Positions 7,302 to 15,094 of a stretch of 24,366 bases of DNA are shown piece after piece. The notes under the pieces are model-generated. The model saw only the letters and a list, made by a program, of their open reading frames with translations, made no database searches and was not told the origin of the DNA. Position 1 is the first letter of the stretch; the number at the start of each line of letters is the position of its first letter. The stretch comes from CAYRZL01 sp964428795. Its GTDB lineage: Bacteria; Bacillota; Clostridia; Lachnospirales; Lachnospiraceae. Where the stretch lies: assembly GCA_964428795.1 (NCBI GenBank), contig CAYRZL010000038.1, positions 1 to 24,366 on the forward strand, written 5' to 3'. The position numbers were made by a program, and so were the translations under genes.

Positions 7302-10300
7302 ATGAAAGATGTATTTCGCACAGAAGAAAAGCTGAAAAAAAGACTGGCGGAGCTGGAGCCTTTCCGGTATCGGGAAGTATTATGGATGCATGATTTTCTT
7401 GTAGAAGAAGATATGTCCGGACAGGTAAATCCGGTCTGCCCCACACAGTTTGAGGGCTGGCAGATGATGCGCCTTGGAGATCACTGGCTTGGGAGAGACC
7501 GCTATTTGTGGCTGCATATGGATATAGAGCTGCCAGAGCCATGGAGAGAGCGTGACATTGTTGCACGGTTTGATTTTGGAAAAACCGGAGGCGGAAATAA
7601 TTCCGGCTTCGAGTCTCTGTTGTATGTAAACGGGCAGATGTATCAGGGGGTGGACAGTAATCATCAGGAGGTGTTTTTAGCTTCGGACCTGTGTGGTCAA
7701 AAAGTCAGTTTCACCTTCCGCTTATGGAGCGGATTGGAGGGTGGCGGTGTTCCAAAGGAGCAGGAGCATAAGTTTTCTCACGCATCTGTGGGATGGCTGG
7801 ATCATGAAACGGATGATCTCTATTATCTTGGAAAAACCGTGCTTGAAACCATGGAAATTCTGCTGGAAAATGATGGGGTTTACTATGATCTGAAAAAGGC
7901 GCTGGATCGTGCTTTCTGTCTGCTGGACTGGAGCAGACCGGGAAGTGAGGCTTTTTATGCATCAGTCTCCAGAGCTGACAAAGTATTGAACGAAAGCCTT
8001 CTGTCCATGAAAAAACAGCCTTTTGTGACAGTCTCCTGCATAGGACATACGCATATTGATATGGCGTGGTTATGGCGATTGAAGCATACAAAGGAAAAAG
8101 GAGCACGTTCTTTTAGTACGGTAATGCGTCTGATGGAGCGGTTCCCGGAATACATTTTTTTGCAGACCCAGCCACAGCTCTACGCATATATGAAGGAAGA
8201 GTTTCCAGAGCTTTATGAGCAGATCAAAGCCCGTGCGGAAGAAGGACGTTGGGAAGCGGACGGAGCCATGTGGGTGGAAGCGGACTGTAACCTTACCAAC
8301 GGAGAATCGCTTACGAGGCAGATTCTCCTTGGCAGCCGCTTCTTTGAGAAGGAGTTCGGATGGGATGTGCAATATCTCTGGCTCCCGGATGTGTTTGGAT
8401 ATTCCTGGGCATTGCCTCAGATTCTGAAAAAAGCGGGCATTGATATGTTTATGACCACAAAGATAAGCTGGAATGAGTATAATCGTATGCCTCATGATAC
8501 GTTCTGGTGGAAAGGGATTGATGGGAGTGAAGTGCTGACGCATTTTTTTACCACACCGGAACCCTGTGCCCGTGATGTGTGGTATTATACATACAACGGG
8601 GAGCTTACACCATATACGGTGAAAGGTGTCTGGGACAGCTACAGAGATAAAGAGTGGAATCGTGAAATGCTGATCTCTTACGGATACGGAGACGGAGGAG
8701 GCGGGGTCAACCGTGAGATGCTGGAAATGCGCAGACGCATGGATATGGTTCCGGGACTTCCGGCTGTGCGCACTTCCAGGGCGGGAGATTATTTTGACAG
8801 GCTGATGAAAAGGGCAAAAGAGACAGACTCCTATATCCATACCTGGGATGGTGAATTATATCTGGAATTTCATCGTGGTACATACACAAGTCATGCGCAT
8901 AATAAGCGGATGAACAGAAGAATGGAGCTGCTGTATAAGGAAGCGGAATTTCTGAATGTTTTTGCGGCAGTGCGTAGAAACGACCTGTCTCTGGCAAAAC
9001 AGGAGAGTTTGAATGAGGGCTGGAAGCTGATACTGACCAATCAGTTTCATGATATTATTCCGGGATCGTCGATCCATGAGGTATATGAGGATTCTGCGAA
9101 GGATTATGAAATGGCAGAACAGATTGGGCGGCAGGTGGAAGCCGAAGCAGAGGCACTTCTTATAAAACCGGAAAAAGATCACTTTGTTGTATGGAACCCC
9201 ACTGCGTGGGATATGGATATGCTGGTAAATATTCCCGTAACGAAAGCCGGATATTTTACAGATGAAGCCGGATATGTGCCGGATATCCAGAAAAGCGAGA
9301 CAGGATATCTCGTTTCCATGAAGCAGGTTCCGGCTATGGGAGCCGGACAGCTGAGGTTTAATCCGGATGAGACAGAAAATTTCTGTAAAAGGAGTGAAAA
9401 TATAAGCTTTATTGCCGGCAATCGTAAGCTGGAGACTCCGTATTATGTATTGGAGTTTAACGATGCAGGACAGCTTGCGCGGCTGTACGATAAAACCTAT
9501 GACAGAGAGGTTCTGGCGTCGGGGGAGTGTGCAAACGTGCTGCAGATGTTTGAGGATCGCCCGGTAAAATATGATGCATGGAATGTGGATATTTTCTATC
9601 AGGAGAAGATGAGAGAGATCACAAACCTTGTGTCATTTCAGATTGGAAAACCGGAATTGTTAAAGACGGATATATATCTGTGTTGGAAGTATGGTGATTC
9701 CACGATCACGCAAACCATTCGCTGCTACCGTGACAGCAGGAGAATTGATTTTATTACAAAAGCAGATTACAGAGAAGCACATCAGCTTTTGAAGGCGGCC
9801 TTTCCGGTAAATATCCGCTCTACATATGCCACTTATGATGTACAGTACGGTAATGTGCGCAGACCGAACCACTGGAATACAGACTGGGATGTGGCGCGGT
9901 TTGAGAGTGTGGCACACAGATGGGTGGATCTGTCAGAGAGAGATTATGGCGTCAGCCTGTTGAATGACTGCAAGTATGGTCACGATGTAAAAGATCACCG
10001 GATGCGTATTACACTGATAAAAGCTGCAACACACCCGGATTACCTGCAGGATATCGGACAGCACACTTTTACCTATGCATTGCTTCCCCATGGCGGAGAT
10101 TTTGTGGAGGGCAACGTGGTACAGGAGGCTGCTGCGCTGAATCAGACAGTTCTTGTTTCGGAAGGAAAAAAAGAATGGGATTTTGGTTCGCTTATCACCT
10201 TCGATACAGACCATGTGGAATTGGATGCACTGAAAAAATCTGAGGATGGAGACTGTGTGATTTTACGGTTCCATGAGTACGCAGGCAGCAGAAAGAAGGT

Positions 10301-10445
10301 GCATATCAGATCTGCCATAAAAAAACTGCGGTGGCAGGAAGTGGATTTAAGAGAGCGTCCGGTGCCCGATGGCGCTGCAGGAGAGGGAGATATCTGCCTG
10401 GAGCTTGGTGCATATGAGATCAAGACGCTGGCGCTGTATGTTTAA
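7302..10445 (+). CDS. Alpha-mannosidase, glycoside hydrolase family 38
   Basis: A retaining zinc-dependent exo-alpha-mannosidase, probably cytosolic because no signal peptide is present. The 1047-residue length is typical of bacterial GH38. The GHTHIDMAW motif supplies metal ligands (H249/H251/D253 region), LPDVFGYSW carries the nucleophile D363, and QFHDIIPGSS places a further conserved histidine at 583. The C-terminal half (about 640-1047) is the beta-rich GH38 region. Start 7302 follows GGGGGA with 8-nt spacing. The alternative GTG at 7272 has no ribosome binding site and would leave only about 8 nt of leader from the promoter at 7229-7257. No transporter or other glycan enzyme is adjacent, so the substrate is presumably an imported manno-oligosaccharide. 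The stop overlaps the stop of the convergent carboxypeptidase gene. Confidence 0.95.
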   Translation: MKDVFRTEEKLKKRLAELEPFRYREVLWMHDFLVEEDMSGQVNPVCPTQFEGWQMMRLGDHWLGRDRYLWLHMDIELPEPWRERDIVARFDFGKTGGGNNSGFESLLYVNGQMYQGVDSNHQEVFLASDLCGQKVSFTFRLWSGLEGGGVPKEQEHKFSHASVGWLDHETDDLYYLGKTVLETMEILLENDGVYYDLKKALDRAFCLLDWSRPGSEAFYASVSRADKVLNESLLSMKKQPFVTVSCIGHTHIDMAWLWRLKHTKEKGARSFSTVMRLMERFPEYIFLQTQPQLYAYMKEEFPELYEQIKARAEEGRWEADGAMWVEADCNLTNGESLTRQILLGSRFFEKEFGWDVQYLWLPDVFGYSWALPQILKKAGIDMFMTTKISWNEYNRMPHDTFWWKGIDGSEVLTHFFTTPEPCARDVWYYTYNGELTPYTVKGVWDSYRDKEWNREMLISYGYGDGGGGVNREMLEMRRRMDMVPGLPAVRTSRAGDYFDRLMKRAKETDSYIHTWDGELYLEFHRGTYTSHAHNKRMNRRMELLYKEAEFLNVFAAVRRNDLSLAKQESLNEGWKLILTNQFHDIIPGSSIHEVYEDSAKDYEMAEQIGRQVEAEAEALLIKPEKDHFVVWNPTAWDMDMLVNIPVTKAGYFTDEAGYVPDIQKSETGYLVSMKQVPAMGAGQLRFNPDETENFCKRSENISFIAGNRKLETPYYVLEFNDAGQLARLYDKTYDREVLASGECANVLQMFEDRPVKYDAWNVDIFYQEKMREITNLVSFQIGKPELLKTDIYLCWKYGDSTITQTIRCYRDSRRIDFITKADYREAHQLLKAAFPVNIRSTYATYDVQYGNVRRPNHWNTDWDVARFESVAHRWVDLSERDYGVSLLNDCKYGHDVKDHRMRITLIKAATHPDYLQDIGQHTFTYALLPHGGDFVEGNVVQEAAALNQTVLVSEGKKEWDFGSLITFDTDHVELDALKKSEDGDCVILRFHEYAGSRKKVHIRSAIKKLRWQEVDLRERPVPDGAAGEGDICLELGAYEIKTLALYV

Positions 10446-11629
10446 AACGTGCACATATGTCCAGCCAGAAAAAACCGGCTGAACATATCGTGAATGTTGT
10501 CCTTTAATGTCAGTACGTCAACGGACATGGTACTTATAATGTTTACAGAACCAATCTCGGTATCTCCGATCTTATAGACTGCGGTTCCGACCACATCGTT
10601 TTCTTTCACAGGTGCAGAAAGCTCTTCCGGGAGATTGATCTCTTTGGAGATTTCTGCTCCTGTTTTGTCAATAAGTAAATATTGAAAAGGAGATTCGTAC
10701 GCAATGGAAACCTCAGATTCCTTTCCTCCCGTTACCGGAATGGGGGAAAGCACATCTGTATTGGAATCTTCGTAGATGCTGCATACGGAAAAACCGTAAT
10801 TTAACAGGGCTTTGGCCTCGCTGAAGCGGACCTTGTAATCCGGTGCTGCCATGATGACTGCGATCAGGTTAAGACCGTCCTTTTTGGCAGTTGCGGACAG
10901 ACAGTATTTTGCCTGAGAGGTGGAGCCCGTTTTCAGTCCGGTGGCATACTCATACTGCTTGATCAGCTTATTCGTGTTGGTGAGCGTAAAAGGCTTTTCT
11001 CCTTTGGCGGTGACGTGTGTGATATCTTCCTGCCAGATGGTAGAATAGTTATGTATCTGTGGAAAACGGGTGATCAGCTCCCGGCTCATCAGGGCAATAT
11101 CCCAGGCGGAAGATACATGACCGTCCGCATCCAGACCGCAGCAGTTTACAAAATGGGTGTCATTCATACCAAGGGCGGTGGCCTTTTCATTCATTTTTGC
11201 AACAAAGTCTTCTTCCGTTCCGGAAATATACTCTGCCATTGCAACACAGGCGTCGTTGGCGCTGGCGATACTGATGCATTTGAGCATGGTATCTACAGTC
11301 TGAACCTCATTTGCTTCCAAAAAAACCTGAGAGCCGCCCATGCTGGCAGCATGTTCTGACACCGTCACATCATCCTCCAGAGAGATGCGGCCATCCTCCA
11401 GAGCTTCAAAAATCAGCAGCATCGTCATTATTTTTGTTACACTTGCAAGAGGACGCTGCTCGTGAGGTTCTTTTTCATAGATGACAGTTCCGGTGGCAGC
11501 ATCCATGAGAAGCGCACTGGGAGAGGTGAGTTCCATGGAATCCTCTTCTGCGAAAAGGGAGAGGGAAGGAACAAAAAATATAAACAAACACAGCAGAAAT
11601 GTGCCGATGGATAAAAACATTTTTTTCAT
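10442..11629 (-). CDS. Serine-type D-Ala-D-Ala carboxypeptidase (DacF/PBP5-like), copy 1
   Basis: Removes the terminal D-alanine from peptidoglycan pentapeptides outside the membrane. The 395-residue chain begins with a signal peptide (MKKMF, then a hydrophobic run to about residue 26; likely cleavage after FA-27). The peptidase S11 motifs are complete: S63-V-T-K66, S123-A-N125 and K233-T-G. A C-terminal beta domain follows (about 290-370), and the tail (DVLTLKDNIHDMFSRFF) could be the amphipathic membrane anchor of PBP5-like enzymes. The start at 11629 is chosen because it gives the signal peptide; a frame from 11746 would add 39 residues that hide it. It is divergent from scpA; dac genes also lie near scpAB in Bacillus. 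Vegetative and sporulation roles cannot be told apart here. Confidence 0.95.
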   Translation of the reverse strand: MKKMFLSIGTFLLCLFIFFVPSLSLFAEEDSMELTSPSALLMDAATGTVIYEKEPHEQRPLASVTKIMTMLLIFEALEDGRISLEDDVTVSEHAASMGGSQVFLEANEVQTVDTMLKCISIASANDACVAMAEYISGTEEDFVAKMNEKATALGMNDTHFVNCCGLDADGHVSSAWDIALMSRELITRFPQIHNYSTIWQEDITHVTAKGEKPFTLTNTNKLIKQYEYATGLKTGSTSQAKYCLSATAKKDGLNLIAVIMAAPDYKVRFSEAKALLNYGFSVCSIYEDSNTDVLSPIPVTGGKESEVSIAYESPFQYLLIDKTGAEISKEINLPEELSAPVKENDVVGTAVYKIGDTEIGSVNIISTMSVDVLTLKDNIHDMFSRFFLAGHMCTF

Positions 11630-11710
11630 AAAGCAACATACTTTCCGGTATTTTATATATTGTAGTGCAAAGGAGTTGTCCCTTATGCCTGCAACTTGCA
11701 AATCTTTTCC

Positions 11711-11739
11711 TTGAATTTTAATGGGGCACCCTGTAAAAT
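11711..11739 (+). promoter_or_regulatory. Sigma-A promoter of scpAB
   Basis: TTGAAT (11711-11716), a 17-bp spacer and TAAAAT (11734-11739) match the housekeeping consensus well. The predicted start near 11746 coincides with an upstream ATG, which argues that scpA starts at the later ATG at 11776. Confidence 0.7.
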
Positions 11740-11775
11740 AGAGCAATGAGTGAGTTTTGGCAGAGGGGACATGCT

Positions 11776-12528
11776 ATGGATTTAAATGTGAAGCTGCAGG
11801 TGTTCGAGGGACCGCTGGATCTGTTATTGCATTTGCTGGAAAAGAATAAAGTAAATATTTACGATATACCGATCGTTGAGATTACCAATCAATATATGGA
11901 CTATATCAGACAGATGCAGCAGGAAAGTCTGGATGTTATGAGTGAGTTTCTCGTGATGGCAGCCACGCTGCTGGATATCAAATCCCGGATGCTGCTGCCG
12001 AAGGAGGAGACGGAGGACGAGGAGGAAGAGGATCCCCGTGCCGAGCTGGTGCAGAAGCTGCTGGAATATAAAATGTATAAGTGCATGTCTCTGGAGCTTC
12101 GGGATATGCAGGTGGATGCCGGCAGGCGGATGTATAAGCCGCCCACCGTGCCTGCGGAGGTACTTGCCTACAGAGAGCCGGTAGATTTGGATAAACTGGT
12201 GGCAGGGATCGATTTGGAGCGGTTAAACAACATTTATCATTCCATTTTGCGCAAGCAGGTGGACAAAGTGGATCCGGTGCGTTCCAAGTTCGGACGGATC
12301 AAGAAGGAGGAGGTTTCTCTGGATGAGAAGCTCATCAGTCTGGAGCAGTACGCAGCGGAGCATTCTGAGTTTTTATTTTCACAGCTTTTTGAACATGCAC
12401 ACAGCAAGGTACAGGTGATCGTCACCTTTCTGGCAGTTCTGGAATTGATGAAAATGGGAAAGATTGAGGTTTCCCAGGAGTATATTTTTGACGATATCAG
12501 GATTTATTCGAAAGTGGCAGAGAGCTGA
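11776..12528 (+). CDS. scpA: Segregation and condensation protein A
   Basis: The kleisin subunit that bridges SMC dimers in the bacterial condensin complex for chromosome compaction and segregation. The 250-residue length is usual. The N-terminal FEGPLDLLLHLLEKNKVNIYDIPI is the ScpA signature that contacts the SMC neck. An acidic linker (EDEEEEDPR) follows near residue 80, and the C-terminal winged helix ends the protein. The start at 11776 follows AGAGGGGAC at proper spacing. An ATG at 11746 has no ribosome binding site and coincides with the predicted transcription start. scpB follows 31 nt later in the same operon; smc is not in the window. Confidence 0.96.
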   Translation: MDLNVKLQVFEGPLDLLLHLLEKNKVNIYDIPIVEITNQYMDYIRQMQQESLDVMSEFLVMAATLLDIKSRMLLPKEETEDEEEEDPRAELVQKLLEYKMYKCMSLELRDMQVDAGRRMYKPPTVPAEVLAYREPVDLDKLVAGIDLERLNNIYHSILRKQVDKVDPVRSKFGRIKKEEVSLDEKLISLEQYAAEHSEFLFSQLFEHAHSKVQVIVTFLAVLELMKMGKIEVSQEYIFDDIRIYSKVAES

Positions 12529-12559
12529 AGCATTACAGATACATAGAAAAGGGAGTCGT

Positions 12560-13129
12560 ATGGGAGCGAAAAAAGCAAAATCAATTATAGAGGCAATTCT
12601 TTTTACCATGGGAGAATCCGTGGAGGTTTCCAAACTGGCAAATGCGCTGGAGATGGGAGAGGATGAGGTGCGCTGGCTGACTTATGAATTGATGAGGGAG
12701 TATGAACAGGATGAGAGGGGATTTCGCATTATCGAGCTGGAAGATTCCTTTCAGATGTGCACGACCACAGAGATGTATGAATATCTGATCCGGATCGCAA
12801 AGCAGCCGAAAAAGCATGTTCTGACCGATGTGGTGTTGGAGACACTTTCCATTGTGGCATACAAACAGCCGGTTACCCGTCTGGAAATTGAAAAGATCAG
12901 AGGCGTGTCCTGCGAACATGCCATCAACAAACTGATGGAGTATGGTCTGATCTGTGAGCTGGGACGACTGGATGCCCCGGGCAGGCCGATTCTGTTTGGA
13001 ACCAGTGAAGAATTTCTCCGTTGTTTTGGTGTTACATCTCTGGACGATCTTCCGGTGTTAAGTGCGGATCAGTTGGAAGAATTTAAGCAGGAGGTGGCCG
13101 ATGAAATGCAGATTCCGGTGGATATCTGA
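12560..13129 (+). CDS. scpB: Segregation and condensation protein B
   Basis: Partner of ScpA in the SMC condensin; a dimer of two tandem winged-helix domains that binds the ScpA linker. The 189-residue product has the conserved LETLSIVAYKQPVTRLEIEKIRGV segment around 95-118 and the RPILFGTSEEFLRCFGV segment around 145-160. The start at 12560 (MGAKKAKS) follows AAAAGGGAGT. A longer frame from 12464 overlaps scpA and adds unconserved sequence. It is the last gene of the scpAB unit. Only a weak A/T-rich hairpin follows, so its terminator is uncertain. Confidence 0.96.
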   Translation: MGAKKAKSIIEAILFTMGESVEVSKLANALEMGEDEVRWLTYELMREYEQDERGFRIIELEDSFQMCTTTEMYEYLIRIAKQPKKHVLTDVVLETLSIVAYKQPVTRLEIEKIRGVSCEHAINKLMEYGLICELGRLDAPGRPILFGTSEEFLRCFGVTSLDDLPVLSADQLEEFKQEVADEMQIPVDI

Positions 13130-13147
13130 CAAAAAAGAGGTTTCTTT

Positions 13148-13165
13148 TCGTTAAAAAGATAACGC
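13148..13165. promoter_or_regulatory. Rex-like inverted repeat upstream of the hydrogenase operon
   Basis: GTTAAAAAGATAAC with a further C-G pair forms the repeat CGTTA-N6-TAACG (13149-13164). It matches 10 of the 14 fixed positions of the Rex consensus TTGTTAA-N4-TTAACAA and abuts the -35 of the putative promoter. Rex is an NADH/NAD+-sensing repressor that often controls fermentative hydrogenase genes. The match is imperfect, so this is a candidate only. Confidence 0.35.
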
Positions 13166-13194
13166 TGGACAAGTATAGGCTTTTTTGGTATTCT
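13166..13194 (+). promoter_or_regulatory. Putative promoter of the flavoprotein-hydrogenase operon
   Basis: TGGACA (13166-13171), a 17-bp spacer and TATTCT (13189-13194) give an acceptable sigma-A promoter. The leader to ATG 13259 would be about 58 nt. Confidence 0.5.
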
Positions 13195-13258
13195 TGAGAA
13201 AGATTGTGTCCAAAAAAATACATAGTAACAAGGGGATATATAGCAAGGAGGAACGTAA

Positions 13259-15094
13259 ATGAGTAGATTGTTGGTAGAAAAACCCAGCAAAGCCCATATT
13301 ACATCAGAGCAGATCATCAAGGGATTTTCTCAGAGAATTATGGCGAATCCGCCGGGCGTCTGTCCGGTTGATATGCAGCTTGCATACCTGAAGGTATGTC
13401 ATGCTCAGACCTGCGGAAAATGCGTGCCATGCCGCATCGGTCTGGAAAAGCTGGAGGACTTGTTGGAAAAGGTTGTGAATAATGAGGCGGATATGCATAC
13501 GCTTACGCTGATCGAGCATACAGCAAAGAATATTATGTATTCTGCTGATTGTGCTATTGGATTTGAAACAGCGCGTATGATCATGACCGGACTGGAAGGT
13601 TTTGAGGAGGATTATATCTCTCATGTGACAAAACACAGATGTACCGGTACATTTGAACAGCCGATTCCGTGTGTGACTCTTTGCCCGGCACATGTGGATA
13701 TTCCGGGTTATATTGCACTTGCAAATGCAGGACGTCATGCGGATGCACTGCGTCTGATCAGAAAGGATAATCCGTTTGCAACTGCATGTGCCCTGATCTG
13801 TGAGCACCCCTGTGAGGCAAAGTGCAGACGTAATATGATCGACCGCTCCATCAATATCCGTGGTCTGAAACGCTATATTGTGGACAATGCCCTTGCCAGT
13901 GATATCCCGGCACCGGAGTGTGAAAAGGACACAGGCAAAAAAATTGCAGTTATCGGAAGCGGCCCAAGCGGTCTTACCGCTGCCTATTTCCTGCGTCTGA
14001 TGGGACATAGTGTAACGGTATTTGAGGAGAAAGCCAGACTTGGCGGCATGCTCCGTTACGGTATTCCGAATTACCGTTTCCCGAGAGAGCGCCTTCAGGA
14101 AGATATTGATGCGATTCTCGCAAGCGGTATGGAAGTACATACAAATACAAAAATCGACAAAGAGGAGATGGAGCAGATCGTAAAGGAATACGATGCTGTC
14201 TATCTTGCTATCGGCGCCCATGCAGGTAAAAAGCTGGGGCTTTCCGGTGAGGATGCGACCAATGTGATCTCGGCAGTTGAGATGCTCCGGGCGATCGGTG
14301 ATGAGAATTATCCTGATTTTACAGGCAAGAAGGTTATCGTGATCGGAGGCGGAAACGTGGCTATGGACTGTGCCCGAACTGCTATCCGTGCAAATGCAGA
14401 GCGTGTATCCATCGTATACAGAAGACGTCAGGATGACATGACAGCATTGCGGGACGAGATCGAGGGAGCCATTGCAGAGGGCGTGGAGCTTGTGACCTTA
14501 GCTGCCCCGAAACGGATCGAGAAAGATGAAGAAGGAAAAGTGAAAGGTCTGTGGATACAGCCACAGCGTATTGACAAGGTGAAAAACGGACGTCCGGCCA
14601 CCGTAAATGCAAACAAGCCGGAGGTTTGTCTGGATTGTGATATCATACTGGTTGCCATCGGACAGGATGTAAATTCCAAATCTCTGGCAGATTTCGGGCT
14701 TCCGGTGTCCAGAAACTGCTTTGTTACCGATCAGACCGGAAAAGTGGTGGATACGGAGAAGTTCTTTGCAGGCGGTGAGTGCGTATCCGGTCCGGCCACC
14801 GTTATAAAGGCAATTGGAAACGGTAAAGTAGCCGCAGCAAATATCGATGAATATCTTGGATTTGATCATGAGATCACCTGTGATATTGATATTCCGGCTC
14901 CGGTTCTGAACAATAAATCTCCCCGGGGGCGTGCGAATTTGGGTGAGCGCGAGGCGTGGGAGCGCAAACAGGATTTTGAGGGCGTGGAGATGACCATGAG
15001 CGAGGAGGAGGCATATACCGAGAGCGGCAGATGTCTTCGCTGCGATTACCATGGCTGTGCATCATTCAGAGGAGGTAGAGTGGACAAATGGTAA
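13259..15094 (+). CDS. NuoF-type 4Fe-4S domain fused to GltD/NfnB-like FAD oxidoreductase (hydrogenase partner)
   Basis: Probably passes electrons between NAD(P)H and the hydrogenase encoded next. Residues about 30-115 match the C-terminal iron-sulfur domain of NuoF/HydB (C52-G-K-C55-V-P-C58, then C98), but the FMN/NADH-binding part of NuoF is absent. Residues 128-190 form a GltD-type cluster domain (C138, C142, C177, C181, C185, C189). A GltD/NfnB-like flavoprotein follows, with FAD motif GSGPSG (233-238) and a second nucleotide motif GGGNVA (363-368). The C-terminus has another cysteine group (GRCLRCDYHGC). The 611-residue gene starts after AAGGAGGAAC and overlaps hydA by 7 nt, which implies coupled translation and a complex. 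NADH versus NADPH preference cannot be read from the sequence. Confidence 0.88.
   Translation: MSRLLVEKPSKAHITSEQIIKGFSQRIMANPPGVCPVDMQLAYLKVCHAQTCGKCVPCRIGLEKLEDLLEKVVNNEADMHTLTLIEHTAKNIMYSADCAIGFETARMIMTGLEGFEEDYISHVTKHRCTGTFEQPIPCVTLCPAHVDIPGYIALANAGRHADALRLIRKDNPFATACALICEHPCEAKCRRNMIDRSINIRGLKRYIVDNALASDIPAPECEKDTGKKIAVIGSGPSGLTAAYFLRLMGHSVTVFEEKARLGGMLRYGIPNYRFPRERLQEDIDAILASGMEVHTNTKIDKEEMEQIVKEYDAVYLAIGAHAGKKLGLSGEDATNVISAVEMLRAIGDENYPDFTGKKVIVIGGGNVAMDCARTAIRANAERVSIVYRRRQDDMTALRDEIEGAIAEGVELVTLAAPKRIEKDEEGKVKGLWIQPQRIDKVKNGRPATVNANKPEVCLDCDIILVAIGQDVNSKSLADFGLPVSRNCFVTDQTGKVVDTEKFFAGGECVSGPATVIKAIGNGKVAAANIDEYLGFDHEITCDIDIPAPVLNNKSPRGRANLGEREAWERKQDFEGVEMTMSEEEAYTESGRCLRCDYHGCASFRGGRVDKW

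Noticed and set aside
10455..10488. Stem in the 3' coding end of carboxypeptidase 1
   Set aside because: An 11-bp stem with one mismatch but no T tract in either direction, located within coding sequence; not supported as a terminator.
13131..13147. A/T-rich short hairpin after scpB
   Set aside because: The stem is about 6 A-T-rich pairs without a clear T tract, too weak to call a terminator.
13304..14221. 305-codon open frame antisense to the flavoprotein gene
   Set aside because: It is fully inside a well-supported gene, has low-complexity composition and shows no motif or ribosome binding site.
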